From: Rhodococcus sp. HNM0569
Lineage (GTDB): Bacteria > Actinomycetota > Actinomycetes > Mycobacteriales > Mycobacteriaceae
Length of the DNA: 64,000 nucleotides
NCBI RefSeq assembly: GCF_012726205.1
Contig: NZ_JAASAE010000007.1
Coordinates: 1 to 64,000, forward strand
Direction of reading: 5' to 3'
Position numbers and translations under genes: made by a program. The notes beneath the pieces were generated by a model, which was given only the letters and a program-made list of their open reading frames with translations, had not been told where the DNA came from and did no database searches. The first letter of the stretch is position 1; the number at the start of each line of letters is the position of its first letter. Below are positions 28,203 to 37,973 of the stretch, piece by piece.

Positions 28203-28367
28203 TCACTCTTTCGGGCGCTTGAGGTAGGCCACGTGCTGTTCCCCGGTGGGACCGGGAAGAACGGTGACGAGTTCCCAGCCGTCTCCGCCCCACTGATCGA
28301 GGATCTGCTTGGTGGCATGGGTCAACAGCGGAACGGTCGCGTACTCCCACGAAGTCGATTCACTCAT
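28203..28367 (-). CDS. Small DUF4177-type protein, 54 aa
   Basis: A clear short frame reads MSESTSWEYATVPLLTHATK and continues with QILDQWGGDGWELVTVLPGP to ...YLKRPKE. The W-E-Y-A-T-V-P start and the GGDGWELVTVLP core are the marks of DUF4177 proteins, a small beta-rich family of unknown function. It lies 20 bp upstream of the RidA gene on the same strand and probably starts the DUF4177-RidA-MBL operon. It is easily missed because of its length. Confidence 0.85.
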   Translation of the reverse strand: MSESTSWEYATVPLLTHATKQILDQWGGDGWELVTVLPGPTGEQHVAYLKRPKE

Positions 28368-28465
28368 GGAGCGAGCCTATCCTGCGCCGACCGCGCTGTA
28401 CCGGGTCCGCTCGACACGTACCGCACAGCTGTCGCGAGTCTGTCGCACATCGCCTCTCCATGCCT

Positions 28466-28471
28466 TATAGG
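28466..28471 (+). promoter_or_regulatory. -10 element for a leaderless ArsA-like mRNA
   Basis: TATAGG lies 9 bp upstream of the GTG at 28481, so transcription would begin at or within 3 nt of the start codon. No ribosome binding site precedes the GTG, which supports leaderless translation. Confidence 0.5.
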
Positions 28472-28480
28472 CTCGGCGTC

Positions 28481-29497
28481 GTGGTTGCATCTCCCAAGCT
28501 GTCCACCGGGGCGTGGCCCGACGCGGCGGCGCGTGCTCGACTCCACTTCGTGTCGGGCAAGGGCGGCACCGGCAAGTCGACGGTCGCCGCGGCGCTCGCA
28601 CTCGCGTTGGCCGAGGGCGGCAGACGGGTGCTGCTCGTCGAAGTCGAAGGCCGCCAGGGCATCGCGCAACTGTTCGAAGTGCCACCGTTGCCGCCGGAGG
28701 AGACGCGCGTGGCCGCGGCCGAGGGCGGCGGCGAGGTGGTGGCGCTCGCGATCGACATCGAGACCGCCTTTCTCGAGTACCTCGACATGTTCTACAACCT
28801 GGGTTTCGCGGGCCGGGCGATGCGCAAGTTCGGGGCGATCGAGTTCGCGACCACCATCGCGCCGGGTCTTCGCGACGTCCTGCTGACCGGCAAGATCAAG
28901 GAGACCGCCGTCCGCACCGACAAGGACGGCACCCGCGCGTACGACGCGGTCGTGGTGGACGCGCCGCCCACCGGGCGCATCGGCAGCTTCCTCGACGTCA
29001 CGCAGGCGATGGCCGATCTCGCGAAGGGCGGTCCGGTGCGCGCACAGAGCGAGGGCGTCGTGCGGATGCTGCACTCGGACGAGACCGTCGTGCATCTCGT
29101 GACTCTGCTCGAGGCGCTGCCGGTGCAGGAGACCGCGGACGCAGCCGCCGAACTCGCCGCGTCGGGCCTGAATCTGGGCGCGGTGGTGGTCAATCGGACG
29201 AGCCCGCAGTTCCTGCCCGAGGACGTCGTGACAGCAGCGGCGGACGGCGTGCTCGACGCCGAGTCGATTCGCGCCGACCTGTCCGGCGCCGGGGTCTCGC
29301 TGTCCGACGAGGACTTCGCGGGCCTGCTGACGGAGACCATCGAGCATGCGTCGGTCGTCGAGGCGCAGGCGCGAAGCGCGGAACAGTTGTCGCAGGTCGG
29401 TGGTGCGCGGCTGCAGCTGCCGGCGCTCGTCGAGGGTATCGACCTGGGCGCGCTGTACGAACTCGCCGACGCGCTGCGCGAACAGGGCGTCCGATGA
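28481..29497 (+). CDS. ArsA/GET3-like ATPase, first of a pair (Rv3679-like)
   Basis: This 338-aa ATPase of the anion-transporting/GET3 superfamily has the P-loop [16 protein letters not shown], switch I-like [13 protein letters not shown] and switch [14 protein letters not shown]. In M. tuberculosis the two paralogues Rv3679 and Rv3680 form a complex reported to protect against glycerol- and nitric-oxide-linked toxicity. I chose the GTG at 28481 ([10 protein letters not shown]), preceded by a -10-like TATAGG and no ribosome binding site; an ATG at 28460 is the alternative. Its stop overlaps the next start by 4 bp. Confidence 0.92.
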   Translation: MVASPKLSTGAWPDAAARARLHFVSGKGGTGKSTVAAALALALAEGGRRVLLVEVEGRQGIAQLFEVPPLPPEETRVAAAEGGGEVVALAIDIETAFLEYLDMFYNLGFAGRAMRKFGAIEFATTIAPGLRDVLLTGKIKETAVRTDKDGTRAYDAVVVDAPPTGRIGSFLDVTQAMADLAKGGPVRAQSEGVVRMLHSDETVVHLVTLLEALPVQETADAAAELAASGLNLGAVVVNRTSPQFLPEDVVTAAADGVLDAESIRADLSGAGVSLSDEDFAGLLTETIEHASVVEAQARSAEQLSQVGGARLQLPALVEGIDLGALYELADALREQGVR

Positions 29498-30636
29498 GCG
29501 CCGCCGAGCGGGACACCCGCAGGCAGGCGCTCGACGTCGGCGACATGCTGGCGAACCCGAAGACCCACATCATCGTGTGCTGCGGCGCGGGCGGCGTCGG
29601 CAAGACCACTACCGCCGCGGCACTCGCGGTGCGCGCTGCCGAACAGGGCAGGCGAGTCGTCGTGCTCACGATCGACCCTGCACGCCGCCTCGCGCAGGCG
29701 CTCGGTGTCGACGAACTGGACAACGCGCCGCAGCCGGTCGATCTCGGCCCGGACGCGCGCGGCGAACTGCACGCGATGATGCTCAACATGCGTCGCACAT
29801 TCGACGAGATGGTGATCGAACATTCGCCCCCGGACCGAGCAGAGCAGATTCTGGCGAATCCCTTCTATCAAACCGTCGCCACGTCGTTCTCCGGCACGCA
29901 GGAGTACATGGCGATGGAGAAACTCGGGCAGCTCGCACAGAGCGGCGAGTGGGATCTCGTGGTGGTCGACACGCCCCCGTCGCGCAACGCTCTCGATTTC
30001 CTCGACGCGCCGCAACGGCTCGGCGCCTTCCTCGACGGCCGGATGATCCGGTTGCTCACCGCACCGGGTCGTGGCATCTCGCGGCTCGTCACGGGCGCGA
30101 TGGGGCTTGCCCTCAAGGGTGTCTCGACCATCGTCGGCAGTCAGATGTTGTCGGACGCGTCGAGCTTCGTGCAGTCGCTGGACTCGATGTTCGGGGGTTT
30201 CCGCGAGCGCGCCAACCGCACCTACGAGTTGCTGCGGCAGCCGGAGACCCGGTTCGTCGTTGTGTCGGCGGCCGAACCGGACGCGCTGCGCGAGGCGGCG
30301 TTCTTCGTCGACCGGTTGACCGAGGATTCGATGCCCCTCGCCGGACTCGTGCTCAATCGCACGCATCCGACGCTGCTGTCGCTCTCCCCCGAGATCGCCG
30401 CCGAGGCTGCCGAGCGGCTGGACGCCGGCGACCTGGAGTCGCGGGCCACCAGCGCGGGCGTGTTGCGGATCCACGCGCACCGGGCGGTCACCGCGCGGCG
30501 CGAGGTGCGACTGCTGGGCCGGTTCACGTCGAACCACCCCCGGGTCCCGATCGTGGGTGTGCCGTCGCTGCCGTTCGAGGTGTCGGACCTCGAGGCACTA
30601 CGCGCAGTGGGTGACCAGCTCACCCACACCACGTGA
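29494..30636 (+). CDS. ArsA/GET3-like ATPase, second of a pair (Rv3680-like)
   Basis: This 380-aa paralogue has P-loop [17 protein letters not shown], the signature [14 protein letters not shown] and switch [20 protein letters not shown]. It contains a hydrophobic stretch around [19 protein letters not shown]. Translation is coupled to the first ATPase through an ATGA overlap, consistent with a heteromeric complex. The convergent whiB4 gene follows after about 95 bp. Confidence 0.92.
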   Translation: MSAAERDTRRQALDVGDMLANPKTHIIVCCGAGGVGKTTTAAALAVRAAEQGRRVVVLTIDPARRLAQALGVDELDNAPQPVDLGPDARGELHAMMLNMRRTFDEMVIEHSPPDRAEQILANPFYQTVATSFSGTQEYMAMEKLGQLAQSGEWDLVVVDTPPSRNALDFLDAPQRLGAFLDGRMIRLLTAPGRGISRLVTGAMGLALKGVSTIVGSQMLSDASSFVQSLDSMFGGFRERANRTYELLRQPETRFVVVSAAEPDALREAAFFVDRLTEDSMPLAGLVLNRTHPTLLSLSPEIAAEAAERLDAGDLESRATSAGVLRIHAHRAVTARREVRLLGRFTSNHPRVPIVGVPSLPFEVSDLEALRAVGDQLTHTT

Positions 30637-30732
30637 ACCGATCACCCACCGAACGCCCGGATCCACCGGTGCGCACCTGGTCGTGACACCGCCGTGACCG
30701 GAACGGTCACGGGTGCGCGCGCTGCCGGCCCG

Positions 30733-31050
30733 TCACATCGCTTTCTGCGCGCGCTGGGCGGCAAAGAAGTCGGCCCACGACTCGACCTCGGGATGCTGCT
30801 TGAGCAGGGCACGGCGCTGGCGTTCGGTCATCCCGCCCCACACACCGAACTCCACACGATTGTCGAGGGCATCAGCTCCGCACTCCATCACGACCGGGCA
30901 GTGCCTGCAGATGGTCGCGGCCTTGCGCTGGGCTGCACCGCGGACGAACAGCTCGTCGGGATCGACTTGGCGGCAGCGTGCCTGGGTGACCCATGCGATC
31001 CGTGCTTCTGCTTCTTCGACGTTGAGCCGGTTGGGAGTGGATGTGTGCAT
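30733..31050 (-). CDS. whiB4: WhiB4-like iron-sulfur transcription factor
   Basis: This 105-aa Wbl protein has four cluster cysteines, Cys26, Cys48, Cys51 and Cys57 (ICRHCPVVMEC), followed by the FGVWGGMTERQRR turn that contacts the sigma factor. The [4Fe-4S] cluster senses O2/NO; WhiB4 of M. tuberculosis controls oxidative-stress genes and beta-lactam tolerance. I chose the ATG at 31050 because a GAGGGG lies upstream at good spacing; an ATG at 31098 would add 16 residues. Its position before ponA2, divergent, is conserved. Confidence 0.93.
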   Translation of the reverse strand: MHTSTPNRLNVEEAEARIAWVTQARCRQVDPDELFVRGAAQRKAATICRHCPVVMECGADALDNRVEFGVWGGMTERQRRALLKQHPEVESWADFFAAQRAQKAM

Positions 31051-31358
31051 GCTGTGTGTCCCCTCTTCGTGTCCGAACACCGCGCGAACGGTGCTCACGT
31101 GCTCCCACGTTCACGGGTCCTGTACCCCTCACCCACGCGCGAACACTCCTCATTGGGTGTTATCTACGTCACACTGTTCTCACAATCTAGGACGCACTCA
31201 CCGGCAATGCAAGACGCTTGGTCGGTTTTAGTGGTACGTACGTCTCTACCTGTGACAACACCCCGGTTACCCCCTCGCAGGATTGTCAAACCACCTCTTC
31301 GGAACATGCCGACGTCGACCGGCGGGACGGGCTCGACGTAGCACGTACTCTGTAGCGC
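31051..31358. promoter_or_regulatory. Divergent whiB4/ponA2 promoter region
   Basis: No gene lies in these 308 bp. For ponA2 a -10-like TACTCT (31346-31351) is 7 bp before the GTG, suggesting a leaderless mRNA. For whiB4, on the minus strand, TAGATA near 31157-31162 is a candidate -10 element. The direct repeat TCACA-N6-TCACA near 31170-31185 is noted but is not an inverted CRP site. Confidence 0.45.
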
Positions 31359-33752
31359 GTGGCAAAGGCGAACCCCGTGGCAAAAGCGAACATTGTGTGG
31401 AAGCTGGTGGGCTGCTCGATCCTCGCGGGTGTGCTGCTCGCCGGGATCCTGTTCCCCGTCGCCGGTGGCTTCGGGTACGCCTCGAACCGCGCCGCCGACA
31501 CCGTCGACAATGTGTCCGCCGAGCTCGTCGAGGGCACCGTCCCGGCCGTCTCCACGATGGTCGACGTCGACGGCAATCCCATCGCGTGGCTCTACGACCA
31601 GCGCCGCTTCGAGGTGCCGAGCGAGAAGATCTCGAACGACATGAAGCTCGCGATCGTGTCGATCGAGGACCGGCGGTTCGCCGAACACCAGGGCGTCGAC
31701 TGGCAGGGCACCATCCGCGCATTCCTCACCAACACGTCGAGCGGCGAGGTGCAGCAGGGCGCGTCCACGCTCGATCAGCAGTACGTCAAGAACTATCAGC
31801 TGCTGGTCGTCGCGAAGACCGACGCCGAACGCCGCGCCGCGATCGAGACCACACCCGCGCGCAAGATCCGAGAGATCCGCATGGCGCTCACGCTGGACAA
31901 GGAGCTCACGAAGGACGAGATCCTCACGCGCTATCTCAACCTCGTGCCGTTCGGCAACGGCTCGTTCGGCATCCAGGACGCCGCACAGACCTACTTCGGC
32001 ATCGACGCGTCGGAGCTGAACGCGACACAGTCGGCGATGCTCGCGGGCATGGTGCAGTCGAGCTCCGCGCTCAACCCGTACACCAACCCCGAGGGGGTCA
32101 CGGCGCGCCGCAACACCGTGCTGGACACGATGATCGCGAACATCCCCGAACGGGCCGCCGAGTTCCGTGCCGCCAAGGACGAACCGCTCGGGGTGCTGCC
32201 CGAACCCAAGACACTCCCCCGCGGCTGCATCGCGGCGGGCGACCGCGGATTCTTCTGCGACTACGCATTGCAGTACCTGGCCGAGGCAGGCCTCAGTCGC
32301 GAACAGATCGACCGCGGCGGCTACCTGATCAAGACCACGCTCGACCCGCAGGTGCAAGCCGCGACGAAGGCCGCGGTCACCGCGACCGCGAGTCCGCACC
32401 TACCGGACATCGCGAATGTCATGAACGTCGTGCAACCCGGTCAGGACCAGCACCGCGTCCTTGCGATGACGTCGAGCCGAACATACGGCCTCGACGTCGA
32501 TGCGCACGAAACCGTCCAACCGCAGCCGTATTCGCTCGGCGGCGCGGGAGCCGGGTCGATCTTCAAACTCTTCACCACCGCAGCCGCGATGGAGAAGGGT
32601 CTCGGCACCAGTGCGGTACTCGACGTCCCCGGGCGGTTCGAGGCGCGGGGCATGGGTAGCGGCGGCGCCGCCGGCTGTCCCGCCGCCACGTACTGCGTGG
32701 AGAACGTGGGACGCTACCCGGCTCAGATGTCGGTGACCGATGCGCTCGCGCAGTCGCCGAACACCGCATTCGTCAAGCTGATTCAGCAGACGGGCGTCGG
32801 CCCCACCGTCGACATGGCGGTGCGCCTCGGCATGCGCTCGTACGCCGAACCGAACACGTCCGGTTTCGACAATCGCAGCATGGCCGACTTCCAGAAGGAC
32901 CAGAACCTCGGGTCGTTCACGCTCGGCCCCACGTGGATCAACCCGCTCGAACTGTCGAACGTCGCGGCCACGCTCGCCTCGCACGGCAAGTGGTGCCCGC
33001 CGACGCCGATCGACTCGGTGTTCGACCGCGAGGGCAAGCCGGTGTCGATCACGCAGCAGGCGTGCGAACAGGTCGTGGAGCCCGGTCTCGCCGACACGCT
33101 CGCGAACGCGATGAGCAAGGACGACCAGCCGGGCGGCACGTCGGCCGCCGCGGCGGGCAGCGTCGGCTGGTCGCTGCCCATGTCGGGCAAGACCGGCACC
33201 ACCGAGTCGCACATGTCGTCGGGCTTCCTCGGCTTCACCAACAACCTCGCAGCCGCGTCGTACATCTTCGGCGACTCGCCGACTCCCGGCGAGATCTGCT
33301 CGGGGCCGCTGCGCTCGTGCGGCGACGGAAACCTGTACGGCGGCAACGAGCCCGCTCAGACGTGGTACAAGGCGATCAGTCCGATCGTGAACGACTTCGG
33401 CCCCACATCGTTGCCGCCGACGGACGACAAGTACGTACGGGGTTCGCAGGCCGGTCAGGTGCCCGACGTCGTCGGCATGACGCAGTCGCAGGCCACCTCG
33501 ACGTTGCAGGCCGCGGGTTTCCAGGTCACGTCGCTCACGATCGATTCCGACGCGGCGAAGGGCAATGTGGTGAGCCAGGCGCCGTCCGGCTCCGCGGTGC
33601 CGGGGTCGACCATCACGATCTCGATCAGCGACGGGTCGAAGCGCAACACGGCGGGTGACCAGCCCAACGGAGGCGGTGGACCGAACACGGTGCCGCCGAT
33701 ACAGATACCGGGGCTGCCACCGATCCAGGTTCCTCCGATACCCGGCCGCTAG
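31359..33752 (+). CDS. ponA2: Class A penicillin-binding protein PonA2
   Basis: This 797-aa bifunctional peptidoglycan synthase has one N-terminal membrane helix (about 15-40). The glycosyltransferase domain has its catalytic Glu103 in SIEDRRFAEHQGVD and the QGASTLDQQYVKN motif. The transpeptidase domain carries Ser400-x-x-Lys403 (GSIFK), the SPN motif (466-468) and KTGT (611-614). A single PASTA domain (VPDVVGMTQSQATSTLQAAG) and a Pro/Gly-rich tail end the protein. All active-site residues are present. The GTG start matches the short MAKANPVAKANIVWK cytoplasmic tail. Confidence 0.95.
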   Translation: MAKANPVAKANIVWKLVGCSILAGVLLAGILFPVAGGFGYASNRAADTVDNVSAELVEGTVPAVSTMVDVDGNPIAWLYDQRRFEVPSEKISNDMKLAIVSIEDRRFAEHQGVDWQGTIRAFLTNTSSGEVQQGASTLDQQYVKNYQLLVVAKTDAERRAAIETTPARKIREIRMALTLDKELTKDEILTRYLNLVPFGNGSFGIQDAAQTYFGIDASELNATQSAMLAGMVQSSSALNPYTNPEGVTARRNTVLDTMIANIPERAAEFRAAKDEPLGVLPEPKTLPRGCIAAGDRGFFCDYALQYLAEAGLSREQIDRGGYLIKTTLDPQVQAATKAAVTATASPHLPDIANVMNVVQPGQDQHRVLAMTSSRTYGLDVDAHETVQPQPYSLGGAGAGSIFKLFTTAAAMEKGLGTSAVLDVPGRFEARGMGSGGAAGCPAATYCVENVGRYPAQMSVTDALAQSPNTAFVKLIQQTGVGPTVDMAVRLGMRSYAEPNTSGFDNRSMADFQKDQNLGSFTLGPTWINPLELSNVAATLASHGKWCPPTPIDSVFDREGKPVSITQQACEQVVEPGLADTLANAMSKDDQPGGTSAAAAGSVGWSLPMSGKTGTTESHMSSGFLGFTNNLAAASYIFGDSPTPGEICSGPLRSCGDGNLYGGNEPAQTWYKAISPIVNDFGPTSLPPTDDKYVRGSQAGQVPDVVGMTQSQATSTLQAAGFQVTSLTIDSDAAKGNVVSQAPSGSAVPGSTITISISDGSKRNTAGDQPNGGGGPNTVPPIQIPGLPPIQVPPIPGR

Positions 33753-33753
33753 C

Positions 33754-36700
33754 TCACACGTCCAGTGATTCGGTGGCGATACCGAGCTCGGCGAGCCGGG
33801 CTCGGTATCGCTCGACCGAGCGGAGCTTGACGTCCTCGTAACCGCGCACGATGTCCGCTGCGTCGGCGGCGGCCACCACGCGGTCGTAGTTCACGCTCGT
33901 CAGGTCGCGGGTGAGATCGTCGATCATCGCTTCGTAGTGCGCGATCAGCGCGCGTTCGAGCTTCCGGATTCCGGTGTGCGCGAACGGGTCGAGCCGAGTG
34001 CCGCGCAGCGCCTTGCCCTTCGCGAGCGCGCGGAGCACCGTGTGCGAACGAGGCCCGAATCCGATCTTGCGCGACCGTCCGAGGGTGCGCAGCGTGGGCG
34101 GGTGCAGCATGAACGTCGGCGCGGTCGCGCCCGGCACCTCCGTGTCGAGCGACGCGAGGAACGCCGGATCCGTCAGCAGTGCGGCCACTTCGTACTCGTC
34201 CTTGTAGGCAGTGAGCTTGTGCAGGCCGCGCGCGACGGCACCCGTCAGTGCGCCCGACCCGTCCGCTGCCTGCTCGCGATTCCATGTGATCGCGACGACG
34301 TCCAGGTAGTGCGACGCGACGCGGGAGCCCGAATGCCGGACGAGATCCGCGGCTCGTCGCTGCACGAGCGGCACGAGGTCGCCGGGCGCGTGCACCCGGC
34401 TCCACAAGGTGTCGGGCAGCGACGGCATCGTCCGGGCAGGCGCCTCGGGCGGTGTCGTGGCACGAGCGAATTCGTCCGCGCGCGCGACGGATACCCGCCC
34501 CCAGCGGAAGGCTGCGAGGTTCGCGGCGACGCGCACGCCGTTGAGTTCGATCGCCTCCTCGATCCGGTCGGCCGGGATCGGCAGCACGCCCGCCTGGTAC
34601 GCCGCGCCGACGACGAGCATGTTCGCGGGCGCGGTGTCGCCGAACAGGTGCTGTGCCGCAGCGAGCGAATCGAGGTGCACGACACGTCGGGCACGCGCAT
34701 CGAGTCGCGCCAGCAGCTCGCTCACCTCCGGATGCGTCACGGCCGGATCACGCACCATCGACCCGGTCGGCGTGACCGACGTCGACGCGACGGTCACCGT
34801 GCGTGACGCGTCACCGACGTCGACGAACCGGCTGTCGGCGGCCGTCAGGGCGTCGAAGGCGAGGATGCCGTCGGCGGCGCGGGTGCCGACCCGATTCGTG
34901 CCGGTGCCGCCGCCCGGCCGCGGCGCCGCGAGTTCGAGGTGGGACGTGACGGGGCCCGCCTTCTGGCTCAGGCCGGTCTGGTCGAGTCCGGTGACGTCGA
35001 AACCTGCTCGCAGCGCGGCGATCCCGAGGATCTGGTTGACCGTGACGATACCCGTGCCGCCGACACCCGCGAGAAAGAGGTTGTAGGTGCCCCGCACGTC
35101 CGGCGTCGCCGGATCCGGCACCGGGGGCGGTTGCGGGTGGGCATGCTGCGGCGGCGTCTCGGGTTCGGTGACGGTGACGAACGACGGGCAGTCGCCGTCG
35201 AGGCACGAGTAGTCGGTGTTGCACGTGGACTGGTCGATCCGCGTCTTGCGGCCGAACTCGGTGGACACCGGCTGCACCGAGAGACAGTTGCTCTTGGCCC
35301 CGCAGTCACCGCAGCCCTCACACACCGCCTCGTTGATCACGACGCGGGTGCGCTTGCGCGGCATCGTCCCGCGCTTGCGCTTGCGGCGTGCCTCGGCGGC
35401 GCAGTGCTGGTCGTACACGAGGGCCGTCACGCCGTCGACATCGCGCAGCAGTCGTTGCGCTTCGTCGAGGCGGTCGCGGTGCCACACGACGACACCGTCG
35501 GCGAGGTCGGCATCACGGTGCCGTTCGGGCTCGTCGGCGCACACGATGATCCTGCGCACCCCGTCCGCCGCGAGTTTGTGCGTCAACTCGGGCACGGTGA
35601 GCGCGCCTTCGGGATCCTGCGCACCGGTCATCGCGACCGCGGAGTTGTAGAGGATTTTGTACGTGACGTTCACGCCGGCCGCGACGCACGCCTGCACCGC
35701 GAGCTGGCCGGAGTGGAAATACGTTCCGTCGCCGAGGTTCTGGAAGATGTGTCCGGTGTCGGTGAAGGGCGACTGGCCGATCCACTGCGCGCCTTCGCCA
35801 CCCATCTGGGTGAGCCCGACCACCGCGCTCTCGGGACGGTCGGCCATCGTCACCATCGTGTGACAACCGATGCCGCCCGCGGCGATCGACCCGTCCGGCA
35901 CGACGGTCGAGCGGTTGTGCGGGCAACCCGAACAGAAGTGCGCGGTGCGGGGCGACGGCAGCACGGTGAGCTCGAGTCGCGGCGGGGCCGCGGGCGCGAG
36001 CGCGACACGGGGCGAGAGGATTCGGCGCAGCGGCCCGGCGAGCCGTTCGGCGGTGAGTTCGCCGCTGCGCGGTACGAGCGGCCTGCCGTCGGCGTCGTTC
36101 TTACCGACGACGACGGGCCTGCCGGGCTCGGCGAACAGGATGTCCTTGAGCTGGGATTCGACGAACGACGCCTTCTCCTCGACCACGAGCACCGTCTCGA
36201 CGCCGTGCGCGAGCTCCCGGAGTCGGCTGCCACACAGCGGGAACGGCATCCCGACGCGCAGGATGCGGATGCCGGCGGCGCGCAGTGCGTCCTCGTCGAG
36301 TCCGAAATCGGCCAGCGCCTGACGCACCGCGTCGTACGCCGTCCCGGGGGCCACGATGCCGAGCCACGCGTGCGGTGGATCGACCTCGAGCGTGTCGATC
36401 GGGTTCGCGGCAGCGAACGCTTCGACCATCTTCCACCGTGGCCCGGTCAGATCTGCCTCGGCGAGAACCGAATCGGGCGGCGCGGCAAGCCGGCGCTGCC
36501 GGTACCGCCACGGCGTGCCCTCCCACTCGATCTCGGGCACGGTGATCGCCAGGTCCGCGAAGTCCCGGGTGAGAGTGGACAATCCGTCGGCGACGTCCGC
36601 GACCACCTTGATCGCCGACCAGCACCCCGACGCGCGCGACAGTGCCACTCCGTAGAGCGAGAACTCGATCATCTCCGTGGCATTGCGCGGGAAGAACACC

Positions 36701-37296
36701 GGCATGTCGAGCGCGGCCAGCGAACGTTCGCTTGCGGCCGGAACAGTCGACGACTTGGACGCCGGATCGTCGCCGACGTAGACGAGGACACCGCCGTGCG
36801 GGTTCGCGCCGTACATCGCGCCGTGCCGCATCGCATCGCCCGAGCGGTCCAGCCCGGGCCCCTTGCCGTACCACGCGCCGACCACGCCGTCATGCGTGGC
36901 GGTTCCCGGAACGTCGAGCTGGCTGCCCCACACCGCGGTGGCGGCGAGCTCTTCGTTGAGGCCGGGCACAAGGCGGATGTCGTTCGGTCCCGTCACGTCG
37001 GGCAGGCTCTCGATCAGCCGGTCGACGCCTGCGAGCGGGCTGCCCTGGTAGCCGGACACGAAGGTCGCGGTACGCACGCCGGCGCGGGCGTCGCGGGCGT
37101 GTTGCTCGGTGAGGGCGCGCACCATCGCCTGCACGCCGCTGAGCAGGACCGGGCCGGACGACGGGCGGTACCGGTCGGCGAGGTCGAGACTCGCGCGGGA
37201 CGGGCGGGAACGCGGCGGGGCGGCTGCGCGCGGCCTGCCGGTGTCGCGCGTTCGGGCAGAGTCGGGTTTCCGGGCAGAGTCGTGCGTCTGAGTCAT
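33754..37296 (-). CDS. Indolepyruvate:ferredoxin oxidoreductase, fused type
   Basis: This 1180-aa enzyme combines the subunits of 2-oxoacid:ferredoxin oxidoreductase. It should decarboxylate aryl-pyruvates from aromatic amino-acid breakdown, reducing ferredoxin and forming acyl-CoA. Domains in order are an N-terminal pyrimidine-binding domain (FVSGYQGSPLAGVD), a TPP domain (IAAGGIGCHTMVTMADR and the GDGTYFHSGQ region), a [4Fe-4S] segment (CEGCGDCGAKSNC, with further Cys in CNTDYSCLDGDC), a gamma-type domain (GVGGTGIVTVNQILG), and a C-terminal DUF6537-like helical region. The divergent Lrp/AsnC gene is its likely regulator. Confidence 0.9.
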   Translation of the reverse strand: MTQTHDSARKPDSARTRDTGRPRAAAPPRSRPSRASLDLADRYRPSSGPVLLSGVQAMVRALTEQHARDARAGVRTATFVSGYQGSPLAGVDRLIESLPDVTGPNDIRLVPGLNEELAATAVWGSQLDVPGTATHDGVVGAWYGKGPGLDRSGDAMRHGAMYGANPHGGVLVYVGDDPASKSSTVPAASERSLAALDMPVFFPRNATEMIEFSLYGVALSRASGCWSAIKVVADVADGLSTLTRDFADLAITVPEIEWEGTPWRYRQRRLAAPPDSVLAEADLTGPRWKMVEAFAAANPIDTLEVDPPHAWLGIVAPGTAYDAVRQALADFGLDEDALRAAGIRILRVGMPFPLCGSRLRELAHGVETVLVVEEKASFVESQLKDILFAEPGRPVVVGKNDADGRPLVPRSGELTAERLAGPLRRILSPRVALAPAAPPRLELTVLPSPRTAHFCSGCPHNRSTVVPDGSIAAGGIGCHTMVTMADRPESAVVGLTQMGGEGAQWIGQSPFTDTGHIFQNLGDGTYFHSGQLAVQACVAAGVNVTYKILYNSAVAMTGAQDPEGALTVPELTHKLAADGVRRIIVCADEPERHRDADLADGVVVWHRDRLDEAQRLLRDVDGVTALVYDQHCAAEARRKRKRGTMPRKRTRVVINEAVCEGCGDCGAKSNCLSVQPVSTEFGRKTRIDQSTCNTDYSCLDGDCPSFVTVTEPETPPQHAHPQPPPVPDPATPDVRGTYNLFLAGVGGTGIVTVNQILGIAALRAGFDVTGLDQTGLSQKAGPVTSHLELAAPRPGGGTGTNRVGTRAADGILAFDALTAADSRFVDVGDASRTVTVASTSVTPTGSMVRDPAVTHPEVSELLARLDARARRVVHLDSLAAAQHLFGDTAPANMLVVGAAYQAGVLPIPADRIEEAIELNGVRVAANLAAFRWGRVSVARADEFARATTPPEAPARTMPSLPDTLWSRVHAPGDLVPLVQRRAADLVRHSGSRVASHYLDVVAITWNREQAADGSGALTGAVARGLHKLTAYKDEYEVAALLTDPAFLASLDTEVPGATAPTFMLHPPTLRTLGRSRKIGFGPRSHTVLRALAKGKALRGTRLDPFAHTGIRKLERALIAHYEAMIDDLTRDLTSVNYDRVVAAADAADIVRGYEDVKLRSVERYRARLAELGIATESLDV

Positions 37297-37441
37297 GAGC
37301 AGGCACCGCCTTCGTTCCGTCGGAGGATCGCCCCGACTGGTGAACGTCCAGTTGTGTCGAGCGTGACCCAGGCGCCTGTGCCGGTCAATTAGAATCGGAG
37401 CAACTGAGCAATTCGTTCAGAGTGTGAGTCTCATCACCGCT

Positions 37442-37447
37442 GGAGGT
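37442..37447 (+). promoter_or_regulatory. Ribosome binding site that decides the Lrp gene start
   Basis: GGAGGT at 37442-37447 lies 7 nt before the TTG at 37455, ideal spacing, but overlaps the GTG at 37446. This favours TTG as the true start. A -10-like TAGAAT (37390-37395) lies upstream. Confidence 0.6.
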
Positions 37448-37454
37448 GCCGGAT

Positions 37455-37973
37455 TTGCTCAACGATCGCGTCGACATCGACCGCCTCGACGCCGAGCTAC
37501 TCGGGATGCTCTCGCGCAATGCGCGCACCGGAATCGTCGAACTGGCGTCGGCGCTCGGGGTCGCCCGCAACACCGTGCAGGCGCGTCTGCGACGGCTCGA
37601 AGACGCGGGCCTGCTCCGCGGCTACCGGCCGGAACTCGACCTCGCGGGCATCGGGATCACGGTGCAGGCCTTCGTCGCGCTCACTCTCGATCAGGGTCGG
37701 TTGCAGGACGTCGTGGACGCGCTCACCGCGATCCCCGAGGTGCTGGAGATCCACGCGACCACCGGCCGCGAGGATCTGCTGGTCCGCGTAGCGACCACCG
37801 GGCACCCCGAGCTGCAGGCGCTGATCCAGCGGGTCGTCGCGGTACCGGGCGTCACGCACTCGGACACGACGCTCTCGCTCACCAATCCGTTGCCCTTCCG
37901 CGTGCAACCGCTGCTCGCGCACGTGACGCGTGACGCCGGATGGGGTCGCTCGACGCCACCGCGGCGCGAGTGA
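37455..37973 (+). CDS. Lrp/AsnC-family transcriptional regulator
   Basis: This 172-aa regulator has an N-terminal winged HTH (ELASALGVARNTVQARLRRL) and a C-terminal RAM/AsnC ligand-binding domain (IPEVLEIHATTGREDLLVRV). Lrp-type proteins bind amino acids as octamers or dimers. It is divergent from the indolepyruvate oxidoreductase gene (about 160 bp between starts), so control of aromatic amino-acid degradation is a reasonable inference. The start is probably TTG at 37455; GTG at 37446 would add three residues. A tandem repeat element overlaps its stop codon. Confidence 0.88.
   Translation: MLNDRVDIDRLDAELLGMLSRNARTGIVELASALGVARNTVQARLRRLEDAGLLRGYRPELDLAGIGITVQAFVALTLDQGRLQDVVDALTAIPEVLEIHATTGREDLLVRVATTGHPELQALIQRVVAVPGVTHSDTTLSLTNPLPFRVQPLLAHVTRDAGWGRSTPPRRE

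Noticed and set aside
31170-31185. TCACA-N6-TCACA upstream of whiB4 as a CRP site
   Set aside because: The half-sites are direct, not inverted, repeats, so they do not form a CRP dimer site.
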